Of a stretch of DNA of 37,068 nt, positions 1-8,074 are shown one piece after another (positions within the stretch are counted from its first letter, which is position 1; each line of letters opens with the position of its first letter). A program made the translations under genes and the position numbers. The DNA comes from Flavobacteriales bacterium (GTDB lineage Bacteria > Bacteroidota > Bacteroidia > Flavobacteriales > UBA1820): the NCBI GenBank assembly GCA_028709885.1, contig JAQUTH010000003.1, positions 1 to 37,068 on the forward strand. Reading direction: 5' to 3'. The notes beneath the pieces were generated by a model, which had not been told where the DNA came from, ran no database searches, and saw nothing but the letters and a program-made list of their open reading frames with translations.

Positions 1-1
1 G

Positions 2-238
2 GGGGAGCGTCTTCGTTGCTGGGATTCGTGTGGTTTTGCGCAGTTTACGCTTCATACTTCGGGGCATAATCCACGTCCTACTCAGGCTACACGTTGGCGT
101 CAGCGTCTTTTGCACAAATTTTCATATATTCCACTTCGTCAGCAGTCATTAGGTTGTACTGGTTGTGGACGTTGTAGTCGTGCATGTCCTGTGGATATGA
201 ACATAAAAGAGCATCTTATTTCAATAGATAAAAAATAG
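2..238 (+). CDS. C-terminal part of a 4Fe-4S ferredoxin-domain protein (anaerobic sulfite reductase subunit A / sulfhydrogenase beta-like), truncated by window edge
   Basis: Open frame from base 2 to TAG at 236-238: GERLRCWDSCGFAQFTLHTSGHNPRPTQATRWRQRLLHKFSYIPLRQQSLGCTGCGRCSRACPVDMNIKEHLISIDKK*. CxxCxxCxxxCP ferredoxin motif; 4 nt before the next FAD/NAD subunit. Confidence 0.75.
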   Translation, partial: GERLRCWDSCGFAQFTLHTSGHNPRPTQATRWRQRLLHKFSYIPLRQQSLGCTGCGRCSRACPVDMNIKEHLISIDKK

Positions 239-242
239 AAAA

Positions 243-1085
243 ATGGATACAGAAAAAAATATATACTTGCCTTACCTAATGACTGTGGATAAGGTAACTG
301 TGGAAGCTCCGGGAGTTAAGACACTTCGTTTGCGTTTTCAGAATGAAGAGGATGAAAAAAACTTTTCTTTCCGTGCAGGTCAGTTTGCTGAATATTCTGC
401 CATTGGCGAGGGCGAATGTACTTTTTGCATAGCGTCTTCACCTACCAGAAAAGGATATGTGGAATGTACTTTTCGTCAGGCTGGGCGTGTTACATCGGCT
501 CTTTCACGTTTGGAACAGGGCGATACAATGGGTTTCCGCGGTCCTTTTGGCAATGTTTTCCCTATGGAAAAATGGGAGGGTAAAAATCTCATTTTCATAG
601 CTGGTGGTATAGCGTTGCCTCCTATGCGTTGCGTTATACAAAATGCTCTGGATGAGCGCGATAAATACAAAGATATAACCATAGTTTACGGTGCTAAGAC
701 GGTGAACGATTTGGTTTACAAGGATGAACTGAAAGAATGGGCTGAGCGTCCCGATGTTAATCTTATCACCACTGTTGACCCTGGTGGCCAGACTCCTGAC
801 TGGAAAGGTCGTGTAGGTTTTGTCCCTACTGTGGCTGGTGAGTGTGGTCTTTCTGCCGAAAACACCGTGGCGATAGTGTGCGGTCCTCCTATTATGATAA
901 AATTTACTTTGCCAGTGCTTCAAAAACTGGGCATTGCCGATGAAAATATTTACACTACACTGGAAAACCGTATGAAGTGCGGTGTGGGTAAGTGTGGACG
1001 TTGTAATGTGGGGCATATGTACGTGTGCAAGGATGGTCCTGTCTTTACTCAGGCTCAGCTGAACGATATGCCTCCTGAATTTTAA
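243..1085 (+). CDS. FAD/NAD(P)-binding oxidoreductase subunit (anaerobic sulfite reductase subunit B / sulfhydrogenase gamma-like)
   Basis: 280 aa; ferredoxin-reductase fold motifs (FRAGQFAEYS, IAGGIALPPMRCVI, VCGPPIMIKFT) and C-terminal 2Fe-2S Cys cluster (MKCGVGKCGRCNVGHMYVCKDGPVF). Confidence 0.8.
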   Translation: MDTEKNIYLPYLMTVDKVTVEAPGVKTLRLRFQNEEDEKNFSFRAGQFAEYSAIGEGECTFCIASSPTRKGYVECTFRQAGRVTSALSRLEQGDTMGFRGPFGNVFPMEKWEGKNLIFIAGGIALPPMRCVIQNALDERDKYKDITIVYGAKTVNDLVYKDELKEWAERPDVNLITTVDPGGQTPDWKGRVGFVPTVAGECGLSAENTVAIVCGPPIMIKFTLPVLQKLGIADENIYTTLENRMKCGVGKCGRCNVGHMYVCKDGPVFTQAQLNDMPPEF

Positions 1086-1138
1086 TCATTTTTCTGTGAA
1101 ACTACTATTTTTATAATCTATAACAAGCACTAATTAAA

Positions 1139-2644
1139 ATGAAAAAAATCTTTTACATCGCCATCATGGCAATGATGATGTTCTTAGCCTCTTGTAGTAA
1201 GGACATAAAACCAGGAGACGACCCTGTAAAACCCGTAGACCCAACCCCCACAGCACCAGAGATCACCAAAGTGAAAAAAGCTAACCGTGAAATACGCGCC
1301 GTATGGATGGCAACAGTATTCTCAGTGGACTGGCCATGGAGCAAAGATGCTGCCACTCAAAAACAGCAATACATAGACTATCTTGACCTTTTCAAAACTT
1401 ACAACATCAATGCTGTAATAGTACAGATACGCCCCACAGCCGATGCTTTTTTTCCTTCGGAAATAGAACCATGGAGTCAGTGGCTCACTGGCACACAAGG
1501 ACAAAACCCCGGATATGACGTTCTTCGTTTTCTTATAGACGAAGCACACAAAAGAGGAATGGAATTTCACGCATGGATGAATCCATACCGCGTATCAGCC
1601 GATAGATACAACTACACACCAGCACCAAACAGCATTTACGCCACTCACCCTGAGTACACTCTGGACTACGGCGCAAAACTCCGCTTACTACGCCCGGGAC
1701 TACCCGAAGTGCGCAAATACCTCATTGACGTGATAGACGAAGTGATAACCAAATATGACATAGACGGACTTCATTTTGACGATTATTTCTACCCGTATGC
1801 AGAAACGGGAGCATCGCTGGATGACCAGGCAGAGTACGCCAAATACGGAAAAGCATTTGCCTCCATTGGAGATTGGCGCAGAGACAACGTTACACAAGCT
1901 ATGAAAGAAGTACACGAACTCATAGTATCTAAACGCCCAGATATAGTATTCGGTGTCAGCCCATTCGGTACATGGAAACACGCCAGCCAAGATGCTAATG
2001 GTTCGCCATCGTCAGGACTTACCAATTATTACGACCTTTATGCCGACGTTCGTCTGTGGTGCGAAAAAGGATATGTGGATTACATGGCACCACAGCTATA
2101 CAACGCATCTACCAGCACAGCACAGCCTTTTGTGAAAATGGCACAATGGTGGGCTTCTCATATGTACAACGTTCCTGTTATAATAGGACACGGCATTTAC
2201 CGTTTTGAAAGTGGAAGTTCTACCACAGCATACCGCTCATTGGATGAATTGGCACTGCAAATAAGTACTGTACGTTCCACATCTAACATAGTAGGTAGTT
2301 TTTTATACAATTCTAATTCTTTCAAAGCCAATAAGTTAAATATCTTATCTTCTTTTGGCTCTTATTACAAAAAACCTTCCCCTGTACCGTTCATGGGACG
2401 TAAAACACTCCAAGACCCCTCAGCTCCAGCGGGAGTATCTGCACAAGGAAAGGTCATAACATGGACAAAACCAGCAGATGGACTACGTGCGGTGGTGTAT
2501 AACATTTCAACTGCAAATCTTGCCACACCAGTTGCTGTAACGTCAGATAATAAGTTTACGGTGTCATCCACTGGCTACTACGCTGTAACTCTTATAAATG
2601 AAGATAACGTGGAAAGTCCTTTCTCTTCGCTTTTGAAAATATAG
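1139..2644 (+). CDS. Family 10-like glycosyl hydrolase (GHL10/DUF187-type) lipoprotein
   Basis: 501 aa; lipobox MKKIFYIAIMAMMMFLASC; EIRAVWMATVFSVDWP, HAWMNPYR, DGLHFDDYFYP, VDYMAPQLY motifs typical of GHL10 proteins. Confidence 0.8.
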   Translation: MKKIFYIAIMAMMMFLASCSKDIKPGDDPVKPVDPTPTAPEITKVKKANREIRAVWMATVFSVDWPWSKDAATQKQQYIDYLDLFKTYNINAVIVQIRPTADAFFPSEIEPWSQWLTGTQGQNPGYDVLRFLIDEAHKRGMEFHAWMNPYRVSADRYNYTPAPNSIYATHPEYTLDYGAKLRLLRPGLPEVRKYLIDVIDEVITKYDIDGLHFDDYFYPYAETGASLDDQAEYAKYGKAFASIGDWRRDNVTQAMKEVHELIVSKRPDIVFGVSPFGTWKHASQDANGSPSSGLTNYYDLYADVRLWCEKGYVDYMAPQLYNASTSTAQPFVKMAQWWASHMYNVPVIIGHGIYRFESGSSTTAYRSLDELALQISTVRSTSNIVGSFLYNSNSFKANKLNILSSFGSYYKKPSPVPFMGRKTLQDPSAPAGVSAQGKVITWTKPADGLRAVVYNISTANLATPVAVTSDNKFTVSSTGYYAVTLINEDNVESPFSSLLKI

Positions 2645-2656
2645 AAATTTTGCCAT

Positions 2657-2690
2657 AAAAAAAGCGCACCCATACGGGTGCGCTTTTTTG
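2657..2690. terminator. Bidirectional intrinsic terminator between convergent genes
   Basis: aaaaaagcgcaccc-atac-gggtgcgcttttttt perfect stem with A and T tracts on both sides. Confidence 0.9.
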
Positions 2691-2703
2691 TTTTATAAGA
2701 AAA

Positions 2704-3213
2704 CTATTTGTTTACTATTTCTACTGGTACTTTGTTGAATATTTTGGCATCAACACTACCACGGACAAATCTCTGTGGGTATTCGTAGTGTTCATCATCA
2801 GCAAGAGTGCAAAAAATGTTGCCATTTGTGTCATAAGTAAAATCTTGCACTCGGAAAACTCTTTTATCTGGTAGGAAAATGTTGTCTCCTTGCTTTGGAA
2901 TGTCCCTGACCAACATACTGATGCTTTCGTTCTCTGGTGTTATAATATTTATCACTTTGAAAATCAAATGATTGAAGGATAGCATCACAATGGGATATAA
3001 CGCATCTTCTTGATAGGCAACACAGCGCACGTAGTTAAGTTCTGTACCCTGAGGAAAACCCCACAGTTTGCACATTTTCTCTGCCTCATCCCTCATTTCT
3101 GAGTTTAGAAGTATCTTATCACCTACCCGAGGCAATGCTGGAACTTTTATTTCAAATACTTCGGGAGCATCGTCTTTATCTTGATACACCCCAATGGTAA
3201 CAAAGATGTCCAT
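2704..3213 (-). CDS. Hypothetical protein, apparently two tandem small beta-type modules
   Basis: 169 aa ORF preceded by the terminator of the upstream operon and followed by the 2657-2690 terminator; no family recognised. Confidence 0.65.
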   Translation of the reverse strand: MDIFVTIGVYQDKDDAPEVFEIKVPALPRVGDKILLNSEMRDEAEKMCKLWGFPQGTELNYVRCVAYQEDALYPIVMLSFNHLIFKVINIITPENESISMLVRDIPKQGDNIFLPDKRVFRVQDFTYDTNGNIFCTLADDEHYEYPQRFVRGSVDAKIFNKVPVEIVNK

Positions 3214-3227
3214 GATTAGTTATAGGT

Positions 3228-3256
3228 TAAAAAAAGGGTCTTGAAAAAGACCCTTA
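3228..3256 (-). terminator. Intrinsic terminator of the kdsC-maf-ruvX-def-DUF5606 operon
   Basis: Minus strand reads AAGGGTC-(8 nt)-GACCCTT followed by a T tract, just after the stop of the DUF5606 gene. Confidence 0.75.
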
Positions 3257-3265
3257 TGTTGATGA

Positions 3266-3685
3266 TTATTCTGCTGTTTCAGTTTGCTCTTCGTCTTCGT
3301 GTTCCTTAGATACCATATCGGCAGCTTGTAGGATGTTGTACCATTGGATGAGCTTTTTGATGTGAGCATCGTACACGCGGTCTCGGTCAAAATCTGGTAC
3401 TATCTGAGCAAAATACTCTCTTAGCTCTTTTGGGTCTGCTTTGGCAGAAGGAGCGGCACCGTTGTTTTCTTTTTCAGCTATTCGGCGCATTATTTCGCGG
3501 ATAGGAAGTTCGTCTGTATCGGTGTACATGGCTATTTCTTCCAATGCGCTAATGCTGTTGGTAGCAGATATAGGCATACGTTTTTTCTCAGCTATGGATT
3601 CTACTATCACACCGCCACGGGTACGTCCTAATAGTTTATATAATCCAGGTTTGCCAGATATGGCAAGAATGTTTGTCAATTTCAT
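3266..3685 (-). CDS. DUF5606 domain-containing protein
   Basis: 139 aa; MKLTNILAISGKPGLYKLLGRTRGGVIVESIAEKKRMPI, conserved in Bacteroidetes next to def. Confidence 0.8.
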   Translation of the reverse strand: MKLTNILAISGKPGLYKLLGRTRGGVIVESIAEKKRMPISATNSISALEEIAMYTDTDELPIREIMRRIAEKENNGAAPSAKADPKELREYFAQIVPDFDRDRVYDAHIKKLIQWYNILQAADMVSKEHEDEEQTETAE

Positions 3686-3714
3686 TTTTTACTAATATAT
3701 TTTTGTTAGTTATT

Positions 3715-4299
3715 CTATTTTTTCCAGCGATGAAAACGCATAGGGTAGCGCACATGAACGCGTCCTTCGCCTATGCCTTGAAGGCGTTTTTGAAGCATAC
3801 GTTTGGTAAGAGGGGAGAGGTGGTCTGTAAAAACGAGACCTTCCAAATGGTCGTATTCGTGTTGTACAACGCGGGCAGCCAGTCCTGTTATTTCCTCTTC
3901 GTGTTCCACAAAATTTTCATCCATGTATTTTATGCGGATGTTACCAGGACGAAAAACTTTTTCGTGTATCCCAGGCAGAGAAAGGCAACCTTCCTCATAA
4001 GCCCAAGGTTCGCCCCATTCGTTTAGCATTTGAGGGTTGATGAGTGTTTTTTTGAATGTCTTTAAAAATGCTTTTTCTTCCTTTGAAATATTTTCGTCCT
4101 CTGCCATAGGAGATGCATCTATAACCACCAGACGTATGTCAAGCCCTACCTGAGGAGCTGCCAGACCAACGCCGTCAGCTTCTTCCATGGTTTCAAACAT
4201 ATTGGCTATAAGAGTGCTAAGTTCTGGGTATGAAGCATCTATATCCACAGATGTCTTTTTCAGAACAGGATCGCCGTATGCTGTTATAGGTAATATCAT
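3715..4299 (-). CDS. def: Peptide deformylase
   Basis: 194 aa; GVGLAAPQVG, EEGCLSLPGI and QHEYDHLEG metal-site motifs. Confidence 0.95.
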   Translation of the reverse strand: MILPITAYGDPVLKKTSVDIDASYPELSTLIANMFETMEEADGVGLAAPQVGLDIRLVVIDASPMAEDENISKEEKAFLKTFKKTLINPQMLNEWGEPWAYEEGCLSLPGIHEKVFRPGNIRIKYMDENFVEHEEEITGLAARVVQHEYDHLEGLVFTDHLSPLTKRMLQKRLQGIGEGRVHVRYPMRFHRWKK

Positions 4300-4308
4300 A
4301 ATGTATAT

Positions 4309-4752
4309 TTATTTTATTCTATTTTCATTAAAACGCATATAATCTTGCAGAATGATGGTAGCGCTGGTCATGTCCAATTCACCTTTTTGAGCGCGTTTGC
4401 TCTTTTTCATACCTCCACTAATGAGCGCACTTACTGCTATTTTAGAGGTAAAACGCTCATCAAAACGTTCTACTGGTATCTCAGGCAATGCTTTTTGCAG
4501 GGTAGAGATGAAAGATAAAATGTCTTTTTCCACATCTACCACAGCGTCAGTGCTGTATGTGTGGTGTGGCATACCTACTACAATAGTCTCTATCGCGTTT
4601 TCTTCTGCATAATTTTTAAGGTAAGACAATGTCTTTTCTGGTGAAAGGGTGCAAAGGGGCGATGCTATTATCTGCATATCGTCCGTGTGAGCTATACCCA
4701 CCCTTTGTTTGCCGTAATCCAAAGCTATTAGTCTTGCCATAATTGAGTGCAA
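4309..4752 (-). CDS. ruvX: Putative pre-16S rRNA nuclease / Holliday junction resolvase-like RuvX (YqgF); start more likely at 4740 (MARLIALDYG)
   Basis: ALDYGKQRVGIAHTD, VVGMPHH, ERFTSKIA motifs; conserved neighbour of def. Confidence 0.9.
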   Translation of the reverse strand: MHSIMARLIALDYGKQRVGIAHTDDMQIIASPLCTLSPEKTLSYLKNYAEENAIETIVVGMPHHTYSTDAVVDVEKDILSFISTLQKALPEIPVERFDERFTSKIAVSALISGGMKKSKRAQKGELDMTSATIILQDYMRFNENRIK

Positions 4753-4768
4753 AGGTGCGATTTTTATC

Positions 4769-5368
4769 CTATTTTACAAAATCTTTCAGTGCCGAATACA
4801 CCTGCGCCATCGGCATACCAACCACATTGTGGTAAGAACCGTTGATGTTGGTAATGCCTATTTCACCTATCCATTCCTGAATGGCATAAGCGCCAGCCTT
4901 GTCCATTGGAGCGTATTTTTCCACATAAAAAGCTATGTCTTTTTTATCCAAAGTAGCCAATGTTACTTCTGTTTTTTGGCTAAAAGTCATTTCTTTTTCA
5001 CAACTACGAATGGTTACCCCTGTTATCACTTGGTGTGTTTTTCCAGAAAGGAGTGTTATCATCTCTATGGCATCGTCGGCGTCTTTTGGTTTACCTAAAA
5101 TGATGTCATCTACGCATACTATGGTATCGGCTGAGATGACTATATCGTTTTCATTGAGACTAATAGCACGAGCTTTTACACGGCTTATGTATTCCACAAC
5201 ATCCGCTCCATGTAGTGTAGAGGGGTATGACTCATCTACATCTGGACTTTTTACACTGAAAGGTATGTCAAGGGCAGCGAAAAATTCTCGTCTTCGTGGA
5301 GAACTCGATGCCAATATAATATTTTTGCCTTTCAGAGCCACACAAAGGCTGTTATCTGTTTTTGACAT
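4769..5368 (-). CDS. maf: Maf-family nucleoside triphosphate pyrophosphatase
   Basis: 199 aa; IILASSSPRRREF, SADTIVCVDDIILGKPKD, GAYAIQEWIGEIGITNINGSYHNVVGMPM. Confidence 0.93.
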   Translation of the reverse strand: MSKTDNSLCVALKGKNIILASSSPRRREFFAALDIPFSVKSPDVDESYPSTLHGADVVEYISRVKARAISLNENDIVISADTIVCVDDIILGKPKDADDAIEMITLLSGKTHQVITGVTIRSCEKEMTFSQKTEVTLATLDKKDIAFYVEKYAPMDKAGAYAIQEWIGEIGITNINGSYHNVVGMPMAQVYSALKDFVK

Positions 5369-5898
5369 TAAGCGTTATAATTTTTAAAGTCCTCCTCATG
5401 CCATTTGCCTTGTGCGCGCAGAGTCTGTTCTATTATGTCTCGGACAGCTCCTTTTCCTCCACCCATAGGCGATACGTAGTCAGAAATAGCAACCACGTCT
5501 GTACAAGCATCTGCTGGACAAGCCGATATGCCTATCGCACGCATAGGTTCTATATCAGGAACATCATCTCCCATATAGAGCATCTGGTCAAAAGAAATAT
5601 CATAGAGTTCAGAATACCTATGTAAACATTCCAATTTGTTGTGTGTGTCCAAAGCTATGTCTGTGATACCAAGACGGTTAAGACGTATGCTTATGGACTG
5701 GTCTCTGCCTCCTGTTATAACTATGATGCGCAGTCCTCGTTTTATAGCCAACTGCATGGCATATCCGTCCTTTACACTCATCTGACGGATAAATTCGCCA
5801 GTGGGGTATATTGTTACAGTGCCGTCTGTCATAACTCCGTCAACGTCAAAGACAAAGGCTTTTATTTGACTGAGATGTTCTTTGTAATTTTTCTTCAT
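5368..5898 (-). CDS. kdsC: HAD-IIIA phosphatase, KdsC-like (3-deoxy-D-manno-octulosonate 8-phosphate phosphatase)
   Basis: 176 aa; AFVFDVDGVMTDGTV, VITGGRD, YMGDDVPDIEPM, YVSPMGGGKGAVRDIIE. 1-nt TAATG overlap with maf. Confidence 0.85.
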   Translation of the reverse strand: MKKNYKEHLSQIKAFVFDVDGVMTDGTVTIYPTGEFIRQMSVKDGYAMQLAIKRGLRIIVITGGRDQSISIRLNRLGITDIALDTHNKLECLHRYSELYDISFDQMLYMGDDVPDIEPMRAIGISACPADACTDVVAISDYVSPMGGGKGAVRDIIEQTLRAQGKWHEEDFKNYNA

Positions 5899-5932
5899 GG
5901 TCAGATATTTTACTCATAACGAGTATTGTCTA

Positions 5933-5963
5933 CAAAAATACATAGAAAATCGTACATTTGCAA
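5933..5963 (-). promoter_or_regulatory. Bacteroidetes-type promoter for kdsC operon
   Basis: Minus strand TATTTTTG (-7, 5933-5940) and TTG (-33, 5961-5963) with 20-nt spacer; matches TTG-N19-21-TAnnTTTG. Confidence 0.6.
5953..5960 (+). promoter_or_regulatory. -7 element TACATTTG upstream of miaA
   Basis: Exact TAnnTTTG 19 nt before the miaA ATG. Confidence 0.55.
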
Positions 5964-5979
5964 TCAAGACTTTTAACTA

Positions 5980-6825
5980 ATGACCAGCACCCAAAAATAC
6001 AAGATAATAGCCATAATCGGAGCTACCGCCAGTGGCAAAACAGCATTGGCAATAGAAAAAGCATTGGCGTGGAATGCAGAAATAGTATCTTTTGACTCCC
6101 GCCAGTTTTACCGTGAAATGAACATAGGTACCGCCAAACCTTCTCACATGGAACTTTCTGCTGTGCCTCATCATTTTATAGGTCATCTTCCTGTGGAAAA
6201 AGACTATTCTGTTGGCGAATACGAAAACGATGCTATGGAAAAGATACAAGAGATACACAGCCGAGGCAAAAACGTGGTCTTGGTAGGTGGTTCGGGACTT
6301 TATTTGCAGGCGGTGGAGCAGGGAATAGATGATTTTCCAGAGGTTAGTTCTTCGGTGCGGGAATATCTCAATGATGTTTTTGCAGAAAAAGGACTGAGTG
6401 CTATACAAGATATGTTAAAGGAAAAAGACCCCGATTATTACTCAAAAGCGGATGTTAAAAATCCTCGCAGAGTGATACGTGCGCTGGAAATATGTCTGAG
6501 TACAGGAAAGCCGTACTCATCTTTTTTAGGGGTGAAAAAAGCGTCCCGTCCTTTTTTGATAGAGAAGATAAATATTGAAATGCCTCGCGATGTTCTATAC
6601 CGAAGAATAGACCTGAGAGTGGATATGATGATAAAGGCAGGACTACTTCACGAAGTAGAAACCCTTATGCCTTACCGCCATTGCAATGCTATGCAGAGTG
6701 TAGGCTATCGCGAGTTTTTTGACTTTTTTGACGGTAAAATATCTTTGGAGCAAGCCATAGAAAATGTAAAACAAAACAGCCGTAATTATGCCAAAAGGCA
6801 GATAACGTGGTTTTCTCGCCACTGA
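5980..6825 (+). CDS. miaA: tRNA dimethylallyltransferase
   Basis: 281 aa; GATASGKTALAIEKA P-loop, SFDSRQFYREMNIGTAKP, HHFIGHLPVEKDYSVGEYE, VGGSGLYLQAVEQG. Confidence 0.95.
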   Translation: MTSTQKYKIIAIIGATASGKTALAIEKALAWNAEIVSFDSRQFYREMNIGTAKPSHMELSAVPHHFIGHLPVEKDYSVGEYENDAMEKIQEIHSRGKNVVLVGGSGLYLQAVEQGIDDFPEVSSSVREYLNDVFAEKGLSAIQDMLKEKDPDYYSKADVKNPRRVIRALEICLSTGKPYSSFLGVKKASRPFLIEKINIEMPRDVLYRRIDLRVDMMIKAGLLHEVETLMPYRHCNAMQSVGYREFFDFFDGKISLEQAIENVKQNSRNYAKRQITWFSRH

Positions 6826-8064
6826 TTACATCTGTACCGTCATAGCTTTTTCAGCCTTTGTGTAGCCTTTTTGGGCAGCACGGGCATACCACAAGTTAGC
6901 TTTTTCATCATCGTGAGGGATGCCTTCACCCTGACTGTACAAATACCCAAGAGCGTACATCGCCACAGGATAACCAGTGTTAGCAGAACGAGTGATGTAT
7001 TCAAATGCCTTTGAAGGGTCTTTTTCTCCGTTATCCCCATTGTAATAAATCACGCCAATGGTGTAAAGAGCAGCTGCGTTGTCTTTTTCTGCTGCTTTTT
7101 CCAAGTATTGCATGGCTGTGTTCATCTCCTTTTCTACTCCAAATCCGCGGTAATAAAGGTAACCTAAATTTCCTTGCGCATCGGTATAGTCAGCATCTGC
7201 CGCTTTTGAGAACCAATAAGCAGCCATGCGGTAGTCTTGGGGAGTACCTTCTCCTTTCATGAGCATAAGAGCGAGGTTATACTGAGCTTCGGCTATGGAG
7301 TGTGATGCTGCAAAGGAATACCATTTTATAGCTTTGTTGTAGTCCGTAGGAATACCTTTTTCTGGACTGCTGTACAGTGTGGCAAGGTAAAAAGCAGCTT
7401 CGGCAACACCGTTTTTGGCTGCCAAATCAAACCAATAGAGTGCTTTTTTCATGTCTTGTACCATTCCTCCCTGACCTTTGTAATACATATATCCCATGCG
7501 GTATTGCTGGATAGGATTGCCAGATTCGGCATTTGAAAATGCGGATTTCTGTGGGGAAGAAGTAGTGTTGTCTATATTTTCGTTGTGGTTTTTGAGAAAA
7601 GATATAGCCTCTGGATTACCAGACTGAGCGGCAGTATTTATGTATTTCAGACCGAGATATTCGTTTTTTTTAATGCCGTTGCCATTGTAAAAAGCCACTC
7701 CTGCTATGTACTGGGCTTGTGGATAGCCCATATTTGCCGAAGCATCAAAATATTTTAAGGCTATGCTTTGCTTGCTTTGTGAGTCATCCCACTGGTCATA
7801 GGCTGAGTGATATCCATTGATATATATCTGCCCTATATAATAAGCTGCTATTGCGTCTCTTTTTTGAAATGCTTTTTCAAGCCAGCGAAGAGCGTACACG
7901 TAGTTGTTTTCAGTGTAATAAATGATTCCTACCTTCCTCTGAGCAGAGATATCCCCTTTGCGGGCTAAGCGCAAAAGGCTATCTTTTTCCGCTTTTATCA
8001 TATCAGGGTTTGCTATGGAGAAAAGAGGAAAAAATAATAAGAGTATGATAAAGGCTTTTTTCAT
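6826..8064 (-). CDS. Secreted Sel1-like repeat (SLR/TPR) protein
   Basis: 412 aa; signal peptide, then multiple Sel1 repeats (e.g. AQYNLALMLMKGEGTPQDYRMAAYWFSKAADADYTDAQGNLGYLYYRGFGV). Confidence 0.9.
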   Translation of the reverse strand: MKKAFIILLLFFPLFSIANPDMIKAEKDSLLRLARKGDISAQRKVGIIYYTENNYVYALRWLEKAFQKRDAIAAYYIGQIYINGYHSAYDQWDDSQSKQSIALKYFDASANMGYPQAQYIAGVAFYNGNGIKKNEYLGLKYINTAAQSGNPEAISFLKNHNENIDNTTSSPQKSAFSNAESGNPIQQYRMGYMYYKGQGGMVQDMKKALYWFDLAAKNGVAEAAFYLATLYSSPEKGIPTDYNKAIKWYSFAASHSIAEAQYNLALMLMKGEGTPQDYRMAAYWFSKAADADYTDAQGNLGYLYYRGFGVEKEMNTAMQYLEKAAEKDNAAALYTIGVIYYNGDNGEKDPSKAFEYITRSANTGYPVAMYALGYLYSQGEGIPHDDEKANLWYARAAQKGYTKAEKAMTVQM

Positions 8065-8074
8065 TGTAAAAAAA

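Noticed and set aside
504-1016. 170-aa minus-strand ORF inside the FAD subunit gene, and other antisense ORFs in the track
   Set aside because: Fully overlap confidently identified CDS on the other strand, with no recognisable domains and no promoter or coupling evidence; typical spurious ORFs.
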